Source: Methanobacteriota archaeon
GTDB lineage: Archaea > Halobacteriota > Methanosarcinia > Methanosarcinales > Methanosarcinaceae
NCBI GenBank assembly: GCA_023399215.1
Contig: JAEWQJ010000037.1
Location: 1-64,000, forward strand
Reading direction: 5' to 3'
Length of the DNA stretch: 64,000 bases
The position numbers and the translations under genes were made by a program. Each line of letters begins with the position of its first letter. Positions within the stretch are counted from its first letter, which is position 1. Shown piece after piece: positions 18,201 to 26,937 of this stretch. The notes below the pieces were generated by a model. The model had not been told where the DNA came from, did no database searches, and saw only the letters and a list, made by a program, of their open reading frames with translations.

Positions 18201-19358
18201 ATGTACTCTGATCGAATCAATGCACTACCCCCATATCTTTTTGCTACTATAGACGAAGCGAGGGACGAACTGATTGCCAGAGGAGTCGATGTTATCGACC
18301 TTGGCGTAGGAGACCCTGACATGCCGACGCACCCGCACATTGTCGAAGCTATGCGAGAAGCTGTCTGCGACCCAAAAACGCACGATTATCCATCTTATGC
18401 CGGGATGCCGGAATTCAGAAAAGCGGCAGCGGACTGGTGTAAGAAATACAAGGGGATTGAGCTTGACCCTGCAACCGAAGTCCTTGCCCTGATCGGGTCA
18501 AAGGAAGCGGTTGCACACATTCCGCTCGCTTTTGTCAACCCTGGAGATGTCGTACTTTACACTGATCCCGGGTATCCGGTTTACAAAATAGGAACAATGT
18601 TTGCGGGTGGGGAGCCATATCCACTGCCGCTGACTGCCGAAAATAATTTCTTGCCTGACCTTGACTCAATTCCTGAGGATATCCTGAAAAAGGCAAAGCT
18701 ATTCTTCTTTAATTACCCGAACAACCCTACCGCTGCAACTGCTGATATGCAGTTTTTTGAAAAGGTCGTTGAGTTCTGCAAAAAGAATGACATTATTGCA
18801 GTGCATGACAACGCCTACTGCCAGATGACATACGACGGGTACGAGTCTCCCTCTTTCCTTGCTGCCGACGGGGCAATGGATATTGGCATGGAACTCTATT
18901 CGCATTCCAAGACCTATAACATGACAGGCTGGAGGCTCGGGTTTGCGGTTGGAAATAAAGACCTTATAAAGGGGCTCGGCAAGGTCAAATCCAATGTGGA
19001 TTCTGGCGTCTTTGATGCTATCCAGATCGCGGGCATTGCAGCTCTCTGTTCTTCCCAGGCCTGTGTCGAAGAAACAAACAAAATATATCAGGAGAGACGG
19101 GATGCTCTGATAGAAGGGCTCAAAGCCATTGGCCTCAAAGTAAAGCCGCCAAAAGCTACCTTTTATATCTGGGCTCCGGTACCTGAAGGTTTTACCTCAA
19201 TGAGTTTTGCAAAACTCCTGCTCGAAGAAGCCGGAATCATTGCAACCCCTGGTGTCGGGTTTGGAGACGCCGGCGAAGGTTACGTCAGGTTTGCCCTCAC
19301 AAAGCCTGTTGAGAGGATTAAAGAAGCTGTCGAGAGAATGAAGAAACTGAAATTCTAA
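18201..19358 (+). CDS. dapL: LL-diaminopimelate aminotransferase
   Basis: The 385-aa class I/II PLP aminotransferase converts tetrahydrodipicolinate to LL-diaminopimelate in lysine synthesis in one step. The sequence shows the DapL N-terminus (YSDRINALPPYLFATIDEAR), GVGDPDMPTH, NYPNNPTAA, HDNAY and the PLP-lysine context SHSKTYNMTGWRLG (K237). Archaeal DapL-type enzymes are hard to tell from other broad-specificity aminotransferases by motif alone, so substrate is the uncertain part. AGGTGA lies 9 nt before the chosen ATG; the GTG four codons earlier overlaps it. The gene is monocistronic. Confidence 0.88.
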   Translation: MYSDRINALPPYLFATIDEARDELIARGVDVIDLGVGDPDMPTHPHIVEAMREAVCDPKTHDYPSYAGMPEFRKAAADWCKKYKGIELDPATEVLALIGSKEAVAHIPLAFVNPGDVVLYTDPGYPVYKIGTMFAGGEPYPLPLTAENNFLPDLDSIPEDILKKAKLFFFNYPNNPTAATADMQFFEKVVEFCKKNDIIAVHDNAYCQMTYDGYESPSFLAADGAMDIGMELYSHSKTYNMTGWRLGFAVGNKDLIKGLGKVKSNVDSGVFDAIQIAGIAALCSSQACVEETNKIYQERRDALIEGLKAIGLKVKPPKATFYIWAPVPEGFTSMSFAKLLLEEAGIIATPGVGFGDAGEGYVRFALTKPVERIKEAVERMKKLKF

Positions 19359-19446
19359 CTGAATTCTAACTGACTGCGTTTGAAGAAGTTCTGAGCTTTA
19401 GAGAAACTATAAGTTTTGGAAAAGCTTTGAACATCTCTAAACATTC

Positions 19447-19493
19447 GATATAATATTCGGATAATATTCGGATAATATTCGGATAATATTTGG
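19447..19493. repeat. 11-bp tandem repeat, about 4 copies
   Basis: CGGATAATATT is repeated head to tail downstream of dapL. No further role is visible. Confidence 0.85.
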
Positions 19494-19626
19494 ATATGTA
19501 AAAAATAATCTGGCCAAACACCCTAGATGCCAGGCCAGAAAAATTTTCCCTTTTTATCTAGGTATCATCCTTTTTGAGAGTCCTTATAGGAGCCTTATTC
19601 TTACAGGTTTTATTTTCTTACAGGTC

Positions 19627-20172
19627 TTATTTTCTATCAAAAAAGATATTTTTCCCGGTTACGCTCAGCGGAATTCCAAAAACGACATCTGCATCCAGCA
19701 AGCCTGAAACTCTAGCTGCCGCACCAATTGAGTACATTACTCTGTTGTCAATGCAGAAATCCTTAGCTTTTGCAACGGCTGCACCTATAGCTACTCCCAG
19801 GTCCACATACTTGAGCATGCAACTCGGGCCCCTGAAATCGACCTCTACTTTTTTTCGGTTCAGCATCTCAGCACAGGTTTCAAAACCGCAGGCTCCACAG
19901 TTCAGGCCTGCAGCCCCACTGGTTTTAACACCGATAAGGACAGCAGCCCCTGCATTTTGAAGATTTGCAGCATCTCTTTTTAGAAAAGCAAAGCCTGCGC
20001 CTTTTTCATCCGCCAGTTTTTCCATTGTCGAAGTAAGCACTTCGATATCAGGTTTTTCGACAAGGGCAGTCACGATATCGTCTACACCTTTGGCTTTCGG
20101 AGCAGTCCGTGCAGCCAGAAGTATACTCTTTGCAAGTGTTTCAAGTACTTCGGATTCAGGATTGAGAATCAT
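19627..20172 (-). CDS. DUF2148 ferredoxin-like domain protein
   Basis: The 181-aa product matches the DUF2148 pattern: an N-terminal helix ending in AARTAPKAKGVDDI, a middle GLNCGACGFETCAEM cluster, then GPSCMLKYVDLGVAIGAAVAKAKDFCIDNRVMYSIG. The Cys cluster could bind a 4Fe-4S centre or another cofactor. The role is unknown in general. It is a lone gene. Confidence 0.88.
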   Translation of the reverse strand: MILNPESEVLETLAKSILLAARTAPKAKGVDDIVTALVEKPDIEVLTSTMEKLADEKGAGFAFLKRDAANLQNAGAAVLIGVKTSGAAGLNCGACGFETCAEMLNRKKVEVDFRGPSCMLKYVDLGVAIGAAVAKAKDFCIDNRVMYSIGAAARVSGLLDADVVFGIPLSVTGKNIFFDRK

Positions 20173-20244
20173 GCAAGCTAATTAGAATCGTCCGGGTTTA
20201 AGCATTTCGCAGGCTAAAAAGGCTGTTATTTTTCTTTTATTGCT

Positions 20245-20620
20245 TAGATATAAAATAATAAAAGACTTTCTCTGGATTTGGATTCGAGATGGATTTCCTG
20301 AGCTCCTTGAATATGGACTGCATTGTGGAAGCAAGCCCTGTTGCCGTGTATTTTGAAAATTTCCCCATAGTCTTTTTTCTGGTTATTCATAAAAGTTTCC
20401 GGGGGTCATCAGGGTCAAATGGGCTACACCCGAAAGCGTTATCTCTGCAAGTTTGAGGGTATCTCTCCCAAGAAGGAAGGTAAACTATGCGGTAGGCGGA
20501 GTCGTGAAGACTTCAGGATTCAGGTACATACGGTTAGGGACAGATCCGCAGTGGTCCAGGTACTCATGTGAGATCATGATTGTTTTCGGCTCAATACAAT
20601 TGTAGAGGATATTCTGAAAA
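20245..20620 (-). pseudogene. Decayed fragment of a beta-CASP nuclease gene
   Basis: On the minus strand this aligns, almost without gaps, with about residues 35-160 of the intact nuclease encoded 3 kb away. Shared stretches include EYPL, EPKTIMISHEYLDHCGSVPN, NPEVFTTPPTA, FTFLLGRDTLKLAE and, after frameshifts, CFHNAVHIQGAQ and HLESKSRESL. The metal-binding HGHLDH has become HEYLDH. There is an in-frame TAG after PPTA and at least two frameshifts. It is a dead partial duplicate. Confidence 0.85.
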
Positions 20621-20888
20621 CCTGACTAGATAACGTCGGCTTTTCATTAATATCGATTCACGTTTTCAATATTGATTTCCTTATTTATAATACTTATTAT
20701 ATTATATTCTTTAAATAATAATGTTGCTATAATTTAGACCCACTTCTTCGGCATATAATATGGAGATAGAATTTATCCAATATTAATCTTCTAAAAAACG
20801 GATCTGGATGATTAATTGATAAAGCAAAATCTGCTTAACGAATTCATAAAGCAGACCAAATGGTCTATTCACATACGGGGGGTAAAGA

Positions 20889-22307
20889 ATGAAAATTGGA
20901 TTGAAAATTGGATTGAAAACTGGATTGATAGTTTCTCTACTATTGCTATGCTTAGCTATTCCTCTTAGCACCGCGCAAGCATCAGAATCTGCAGGAACCA
21001 TCGCAGTCAAAGCAGATAATGAAACTTCAATGAACACAACAACTTCGGCCCAAGGATCCGCACCGTGGCTCACGAGCCCAGGGCTGAACACGGAAGAACA
21101 GGGACTCTACCATCTTCCCGGGGACCACCAGTGGCATAGTGGGCCGACCTACCACTTCAACGATTTTGATGAGTGGCACTACTTCACATTCCTGGGCAAG
21201 GACCTGACGACAGGCCACAACATATCTTTGTTTGTGTGCAATTTACAACAGGGTTGGCGCAATGACATACAAAGGCCCCACACCAGGGTTCTCGTGGCCT
21301 ACCTCGACAAAGATGAAGCCAAGTTTTACAGTCATGCCATTGACCCGACTGGCAAGTTTGTGACCACGGGGTCCAATGGAGATTTTAATTATACGGTCGG
21401 CGAGGTTGGCAAGGAGCAGGGTTTGGCCACGAACTACAGCTATTCCCAGGAACGGTGGAATTTCAAAGGGTGGGCGACAAACGAGAGTAATATGACTGCC
21501 GGCACTCCGTACAACTTTGATGTCACCGGGATCGTAAAGGTCCCAGGCTACGTTCCAATGGCTTACTGGGGGCTGGAAAACATTGGATTCAATAATCAGT
21601 ACGACCAGAACCCTTCGACTATGTACGGTCTTTCATACTACTACGTAGCCCCGGAGATGGAAATGAATGGCACGGTAACCCTGGATGACGGCGTTGTCCA
21701 TGAGATTGAAGGCATAGCCTGGTTTGAACACCAGTGGGGTAACTTCCAATCACCTGAACAGCTCCGATACTTCTGGGGTTATGCCCGTTTCCCCAACGGG
21801 GATTCATTTACCTGGAGGCAGTATTACGGCAGTCCTGCAGGAGTTGTACCTACCACCATACCTTTCAACATAACAGCCGCCATGATGGGTTGGGACTCTC
21901 CACAGATTCAACAAAACCGGTTTGCTTTTGTACCCAGGGGCCAGCCACCGCAGTATGCATTCGGACCGTCCATCGTATACACGCCGATCAAGTGGTGGAC
22001 ATCACCTATAACGAATATGTCGTACCCGTGGTATGGAGAACTGAAGACGCCGAAAGGAACGTTCTATGTATCCCCGTCCGCCACTCCCTCCCAGGAGAGT
22101 GCGGGCGCTGCGGGTCCATTCATAGAAGGAGCGTTGGAGCTCCATAATGGCTCGATTGACGGGCCAGTGGTAGCAGAAGGGTTCTGTGAATTGGCGCAGC
22201 TACCTCCACTAGGAGCGCCAATCTCCCGTGGGCTTCCCGAAGCTACTGCTCCGGGACACATCCGTTTCGACGGCGGTCTGAACCACAGCGTACAGAAACA
22301 GAACTGA
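20889..22307 (+). CDS. Secreted AttH/CrtC-like (lipocalin-like) protein
   Basis: The 472-aa product has a signal peptide (about 1-32) preceded by a 12-bp-repeat-derived KIGLKIGLKTGL. The body has AttH / carotenoid 1,2-hydratase-like features: DEWHYFTFLGKDL near the start, HEIEGIAWFEHQWGNF in the middle, and paired domains rich in Trp and Tyr. Family members act on isoprenoid or other hydrophobic substrates, but activity here is unknown. The coding GC content and codon use look higher than in neighbouring genes, and it sits between a nuclease pseudogene and its intact parent, so recent acquisition is plausible (inference). Confidence 0.72.
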   Translation: MKIGLKIGLKTGLIVSLLLLCLAIPLSTAQASESAGTIAVKADNETSMNTTTSAQGSAPWLTSPGLNTEEQGLYHLPGDHQWHSGPTYHFNDFDEWHYFTFLGKDLTTGHNISLFVCNLQQGWRNDIQRPHTRVLVAYLDKDEAKFYSHAIDPTGKFVTTGSNGDFNYTVGEVGKEQGLATNYSYSQERWNFKGWATNESNMTAGTPYNFDVTGIVKVPGYVPMAYWGLENIGFNNQYDQNPSTMYGLSYYYVAPEMEMNGTVTLDDGVVHEIEGIAWFEHQWGNFQSPEQLRYFWGYARFPNGDSFTWRQYYGSPAGVVPTTIPFNITAAMMGWDSPQIQQNRFAFVPRGQPPQYAFGPSIVYTPIKWWTSPITNMSYPWYGELKTPKGTFYVSPSATPSQESAGAAGPFIEGALELHNGSIDGPVVAEGFCELAQLPPLGAPISRGLPEATAPGHIRFDGGLNHSVQKQN

Positions 22308-22338
22308 ACCTCTCGTGTGGGAACTGAACAGGTAACCG

Positions 22339-22365
22339 CGTCGCCGATATGGAACGTCGGCGACG
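22339..22365 (+). terminator. GC-rich perfect hairpin after the AttH-like gene
   Basis: CGTCGCCGA and TCGGCGACG form a 9-bp perfect stem with a 9-nt loop, 31 nt after the stop codon. There is no T-run, so a terminator role is uncertain. Confidence 0.45.
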
Positions 22366-22560
22366 CTAAATCGACTGGGGCAGCTTGTCTTTCCGTGGTA
22401 TGGGAGGCTTGAAGACCTGGAAATCTCCAGTGACAGGACTTGATTACCCCCGACCGAGGGCTTTATAATGACTGGATCAAGGGCGTCCGACTCACCACCG
22501 GAAAGCAACCCTGTTGATCGCGCCCAGCGGGCATTCAACTTTCTTTAAGGAGTAGTTCTA
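22366..22560 (+). pseudogene. Possible remnant of a second AttH-like domain
   Basis: The DNA CCGTGGTATGGGAGGCTTGA resembles the intact gene's YPWYGELKTP codons and reads FPWYGRLEDLE. Another frame gives WKSPVTGLDYP, similar to the intact gene's WWTSPITNMSYP. Stops and frame changes follow. The GC-rich composition matches the intact gene. The match is short, so I hold this loosely. Confidence 0.35.
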
Positions 22561-22748
22561 CCTCGTGATGATCCATCAGTGCTCTATGAGTGTTTTTAAA
22601 ATGGATGGTTATCAAGCCCTTGTTGATGATGAATATATCTGGATGATTTAAATGCCAGAAATTCTGTCCAACGAGTGCAATAAAACCACAAATAGAAAAA
22701 GATGTTTAAGAATCTTTTTTAATAACTGTTTATCCTTTCCTTTTATCT

Positions 22749-23990
22749 TTAAAAGGTAAAAGATTCTCCATTTGCGGGTGCATAAGCTTCCACACCGGTT
22801 TCTTCTAAAATCCATTCTGCAAAAGCTTCGGTTTTATCCCCATGCATTACAAAGACTCTTTCAGTGCCTTTCCTGCAGAAATCCTTCACGACCTTTTTGA
22901 GCTCGCTATCGCCGCTGTGTGCGGAAAAGTCATACTGTTCTACCCTGGGTTTGAGAGTGAGGATATCTCCTCTAGTCTCGACAAGTCTGTGATCAAGTGC
23001 TAACCTGCCGTTTGTGCCTTCAACCTGGTAGCCTGTGAGCAGGACTTTGGAATTGGGGTCTTTGTAAAGCCGGCTCAGGTAGTAAAGTACAGGTCCTCCG
23101 TTCAGCATTCCGGCTGTAGTAACAATAACCGAAGGTTCTTTAAGTACTGAATCTCGATACTGGTCTTTTACGGGAATGGCACGTCCGAAAGCCCGGTCAA
23201 GAAGGTCGGGATTTTTAAGGTATTCCGGATATTTTTTAAGGATCTTGTAAACGTCCCTGCCCATGCCGTCCACATAAGCCTGAATTCCGTGGGCATCAAG
23301 CAGCATAAGTATCTCCTGAGTTCTACCTATGGCAAAAGCAGGGATAAGGGCAGTGCCTCCCCTATCTAGAGTGCTAAGAATTGATTCGATAAACCTCTCT
23401 TCGGTCTCTTTTCGCGGGATATGTTCTTCCCCAAAATATGTGCTCTCGAGAATAAGAGTATCGGCTTCGGGAAACTCAGCCGCACCGGGCACAAGTCTTG
23501 TTTCTTTAAGGCTGAAATCTCCGGTATAAAACAGGCTTTCTCCAGATTCCGACTCAAGGAAGATTCCAGATGCTCCAGGGATATGGCCTGCGTTGTAAAA
23601 ACAGATTCTGTACCCATGACTTTTGAAAGGCTTGTCATAATCGATTTTTTGTGTTCGACTGGCAAGCTTCCGGAGGTCATCGGGATCAAAAGGAGATACT
23701 CCTGACAGCGTTCTTTCTGCAAGCTTCAGGGTATCTTTTCCCAGCAGAAAAGTAAGATATGCAGTCGGCGGGGTCATGAAAACCTCGGGATTCTGGTATA
23801 TTAGATTTGGAACAGCCCCGCAGTGATCAAGATGCCCATGTGAGACGAGCACAACCTTCGGTTCCATGCCGTTGAGAGGATACTCCGGAATATCCCCGGT
23901 CTTTATGCCATAATCAAGCAGAACCTCCTCATTTACCAGCAAACCCGAACGTCCGACTTCTCTGCACCCGCCTTTAAAAGTAAGTTCCAG
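22749..23990 (-). CDS. Beta-CASP metallo-beta-lactamase nuclease
   Basis: The 413-aa product has the metallo-beta-lactamase metal motif SHGHLDHCG and later HIPGASG and GDFSLKET. The beta-CASP part contains IPAFAIGRTQE, the VTTAGMLNGGP segment and a final HSGDSE. Such enzymes cut or degrade RNA (family knowledge). Conserved N-terminal sequence (ELTFKGGCREVGRSG) lies upstream of the first canonical start (TTG at 23942). The best-placed codon for it is CTG at 23990, 7 nt after GAGG, so I extend the gene to that CTG. It is a lone gene, and a decayed partial copy lies 3 kb away. Confidence 0.85.
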   Translation of the reverse strand: MELTFKGGCREVGRSGLLVNEEVLLDYGIKTGDIPEYPLNGMEPKVVLVSHGHLDHCGAVPNLIYQNPEVFMTPPTAYLTFLLGKDTLKLAERTLSGVSPFDPDDLRKLASRTQKIDYDKPFKSHGYRICFYNAGHIPGASGIFLESESGESLFYTGDFSLKETRLVPGAAEFPEADTLILESTYFGEEHIPRKETEERFIESILSTLDRGGTALIPAFAIGRTQEILMLLDAHGIQAYVDGMGRDVYKILKKYPEYLKNPDLLDRAFGRAIPVKDQYRDSVLKEPSVIVTTAGMLNGGPVLYYLSRLYKDPNSKVLLTGYQVEGTNGRLALDHRLVETRGDILTLKPRVEQYDFSAHSGDSELKKVVKDFCRKGTERVFVMHGDKTEAFAEWILEETGVEAYAPANGESFTF

Positions 23991-24300
23991 AATAAAACCT
24001 CTTTAAAATTTATGAATTTATTAAATTTAATAAATTCTATCGAATTTATTCAGCTTATTAAATTATTAAGCCTAATAGTTTAATAAGCTTAGTTCTCAAT
24101 AATTTTGCTTATTTTATTATTTCAAGCGGTTTTCTGGCTGTTCTCAACTGCAGTCACTCTCCAAAAAGCAAAGTTCCATTGTATACTGCAGTACACTGCT
24201 GTCACACGAAACATGTCAATTTTATCTTTTTTATGTTTCATCTCATTGTTTTTGCAATCATGCAAGACTCTGACCAGGGACAGTTTGAAAGAGTTATGCA

Positions 24301-24510
24301 GTTTCAAGGAGTTTAGTTTCAAGGAGTTTAGTTTCAAGGAGTTTAGTTTCAAGGAGTTTAGTTTTAAGGAGTTTAGTTTTAAGGAGTTTAATTTTAAGGA
24401 GTTTAATTTTAAGGAGTTTAGTTTTAAGGAGTTTAGTTTTAAGGAGTTTAGTTTTAAGGAGTTTAGTTTTAAGGAGTTTAGTTTCAAGGAGTTTAGTTTC
24501 AAGGAGTTTA
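24301..24510. repeat. 15-bp minisatellite, 14 units
   Basis: Fourteen head-to-tail copies of GTTTCAAGGAGTTTA occur with three variants arranged in blocks (C-type x4, T-type x2, A-type x2, T-type x4, C-type x2). Because the period is a multiple of three, frames on both strands stay open across it and give Phe-Lys-Glu-Phe-Ser or Leu-Lys-Leu-Asn-Ser runs. I do not regard these as genes. It lies about 170 bp upstream of the methyltransferase gene. Confidence 0.95.
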
Positions 24511-24680
24511 GTTCCAGGGTTTTACAGTTAGATAGACAAAAAGTGGGCAATTTCAAAACGATTATATCTGAAAAATATTTCATTTTTAACTATTCAAGTA
24601 CCGGTGAAAGATTAACCATAGGTACTAAAGTCTTGAGGAATAATAGAACAATATCCATGCCAGAATGTTAAAATGGATGA

Positions 24681-25724
24681 GTGATAGATTTGCAACAGAG
24701 CAAAATAAAGGTTGATTTAAGTGGCATACCGCAAACTTCCTTATTGATCCTGTATGGCCGAGCAAAGGTGAGTAAAGAGCACGGCTCATTGTTCAATGAT
24801 GAGAAAGCACTTGAGCTCGTTGAACGATTGGATTACGATTTTTCAACTGAAAAGGCAATTACTGATTATTTATTGTTTGCTTCCGCAGCACGAGCGATGC
24901 AATTTGACAACAAGGTAAAGGAGTACATTACAAAGCATCCTCTTGCATCTGTGGTTAATCTTGGGGCTGGTTTTGAGACGGAATTTTATCGCACTGATAA
25001 CGGCAAAATTCGCTGGTATGATCTCGATCTTCCTGAACTAATTGAAATCCGAAAGCAGTTGCTTCCGGAAACGGATAGGTCAACATGCATTGCAAAATCG
25101 TTTCTCGATCCAGGCTGGTGTAAAGATGTTAACACTCAAAACGGTGTACTTATCATCGCCTGTGGACTCCTGCGTTACTTTGATGAAGCAAAGGTACGCC
25201 AGCTCTTCCTTTTACTTGCAGATCATTTCCCGGGTTGCGAAGTTGTGTTTGATATCGAATCAAAATCGAGCAGTGATGCTGATGGAGGAGGCTACGGAGC
25301 AGGATGGAGTAATGATGAACCTGAAAAACGAGGCGCAATGCTAGCAGAGCGTTTCAAGTCGTTTAAGAACGCCTGGAAGGCAATTCCACAGAGTTTGAAA
25401 GATAAAGTGCTAGGTACTCTGACAACAGCTACCAAACCCATCGGAACAGAATGGGTTGATATCGAAATCTGGTGGAATAAGCTAAATGCTCAGGAAAAAA
25501 GTAAGGCAATGCATGAGTTCGGAACATCCCTTGGAATCACCTGTAAATGGGCACTGGATGATGCAAATGAAATGACAAAGTGGGACGACCGTATTAAAGT
25601 TGTAGAACAGTTTTCCATATTTAAAAATATTCCACGTGATCCTTCGCTGAGTACGTCAATCAGGCAATTCATGAATTACACGGACGAGAAAGGAAGAATG
25701 AAGATAATTCACTTACGAGCCTGA
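24681..25724 (+). CDS. LCMT-family (leucine carboxyl methyltransferase-like) SAM methyltransferase
   Basis: The 347-aa product has the PPM1/LCMT layout: Tyr-type substrate region, SAM motif I VVNLGAGFETEFYR at about 93-106, WYDLDLPELIEIRKQLL (acidic loop), and IIACGLLRYFDEAKV (motif IV/post region). Prokaryotic members methylate carboxyl or hydroxyl groups of small molecules, often in natural-product pathways (family knowledge). The target here is unknown. GTG is the assigned start and lacks a strong ribosome binding site; TTG three codons later is possible. It is followed by about 300 bp of empty DNA and a tiny zinc-finger gene. Confidence 0.85.
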   Translation: MIDLQQSKIKVDLSGIPQTSLLILYGRAKVSKEHGSLFNDEKALELVERLDYDFSTEKAITDYLLFASAARAMQFDNKVKEYITKHPLASVVNLGAGFETEFYRTDNGKIRWYDLDLPELIEIRKQLLPETDRSTCIAKSFLDPGWCKDVNTQNGVLIIACGLLRYFDEAKVRQLFLLLADHFPGCEVVFDIESKSSSDADGGGYGAGWSNDEPEKRGAMLAERFKSFKNAWKAIPQSLKDKVLGTLTTATKPIGTEWVDIEIWWNKLNAQEKSKAMHEFGTSLGITCKWALDDANEMTKWDDRIKVVEQFSIFKNIPRDPSLSTSIRQFMNYTDEKGRMKIIHLRA

Positions 25725-26028
25725 GAACTATAGATAGCCTTTTCGTAGGTGAAAAAGCCGGAAAAGGTAAAACTAGAAACATGAAATCATATAATGAAGA
25801 AATGGGCTCTTCATCCATTCGATATTTCAATTTTTTTGTTCATCTCTCAGGCTTTTTTAGCTTCTCGATTTTTCAGAAATAGATGAATATTTTTATCATT
25901 GCCTTAAGTGGCTCGGGAGTTCTCTTGCTTTATACATTAACCAAGCAGAACCTTCCAATTATAGGCAGGTTCGAACATTACACAACAAATTCAATATTTT
26001 TGTATAATAACAACGTGTAAATTTTTAC

Positions 26029-26160
26029 ATGGAAAACTTTTATCCGTGCCTGTTCTGTGAAGCAGTGTTTGTAGACCTTGGAGACGCAAAAGATCACATT
26101 AAGGTATGTCACTCTGAAGATGGGAGAACGTGTAATTTCTGTTCAGGTATAATAGATTGA
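26029..26160 (+). CDS. 43-aa C2H2-type zinc-finger protein
   Basis: The short frame encodes MENFYPCLFCEAVFVDLGDA, then KDHIKVCH and a second pair CNFC. CxxC followed after about 16 residues by HxxxCH has the spacing of a C2H2/C2HC finger, and the trailing CNFC gives a second possible half-site. No strong ribosome binding site is seen. The motif density in so short a frame argues for a real gene. It may bind nucleic acid or protein (inference). Confidence 0.6.
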   Translation: MENFYPCLFCEAVFVDLGDAKDHIKVCHSEDGRTCNFCSGIID

Positions 26161-26200
26161 ATTCAGATATAACAGATTGAATTCAGATATAATAGATTGA
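26142..26200. repeat. 20-bp tandem repeat, 3 copies
   Basis: TTCAGATATAATAGATTGAA is repeated with one or two changes, starting inside the last codons of the zinc-finger gene, so the gene end may have been shaped by repeat growth. Confidence 0.85.
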
Positions 26201-26261
26201 ATCATAATTCTCTTCCCTAATTACTGAGAGACAAAACCTTAATTAATTCACAAGTTTTAAT

Positions 26262-26457
26262 GTAACTACTCAGCCTAGGAAAAACAACATCATTAGCCTG
26301 ATTTAACAGAATTCAATTGGCAAATTTCAGAAAATGTATTTTATTTAATTGTTGGCTATTGGTTTCTTTTTTTCGATCCTCACTGGTTAGAATTCATACA
26401 TGCCGATTTCATCAAAATCGATATCGATAAATGGATTCAGCCAGGCTGAGTAGTTAC
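26262..26457. mobile_element. 196-bp MITE with perfect 15-bp TIRs and 8-bp target duplication
   Basis: GTAACTACTCAGCCT at the left and AGGCTGAGTAGTTAC at the right are exact reverse complements. Both ends are flanked by the identical octamer GTTTTAAT (26254-26261 and 26458-26465), as expected for a target-site duplication. The 166-bp interior encodes nothing. It was probably moved by an IS transposase encoded elsewhere. Confidence 0.9.
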
Positions 26458-26937
26458 GTTTTAATTTCTATTTTTTCCATCTAACTGATCAACAGGATTA
26501 CTTACTAACTGCAATCCGAGTGGTTCAAGCCTTTTTAACTCCATATTTTCAGAAATTCATTTTCCATTATCTGAAATATTCAGCCTGGAGGTTCAGGAGG
26601 GAAGAGATCACCTGTAAGTTGTTCTTTATTCTATGACCGATTTCTTTTTTCTGGCATCTTCAATTTTCGGATCATGTCTAAAAAGCTGCAAGGTTAGGAG
26701 TCCATAAGAACTATAAATATTGCATAGCTAAACTAAAGATGATCAACCAGAACCAAAAAAGAAGTAACACCTATAAGTAGCACTTATTTTACTGCAGAAA
26801 ACGCATAAATCACGTCTAAAAAGATAGAGAAAGAAAGACAGGGTTCAATTTTCGATATTTATTTCCATAGCACGGTCACTTTCAAACTAAAAAATTACAT
26901 TCGGCCTGCGAAAAAGTGCAGATTGATTTAAAAGGAA

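Noticed and set aside
24105..24671. Long frames on both strands through the 15-bp repeat (KEFSF or KLNSL proteins)
   Set aside because: Open only because 15 is a multiple of three; no ribosome binding site, repeats without family character, both strands open equally.
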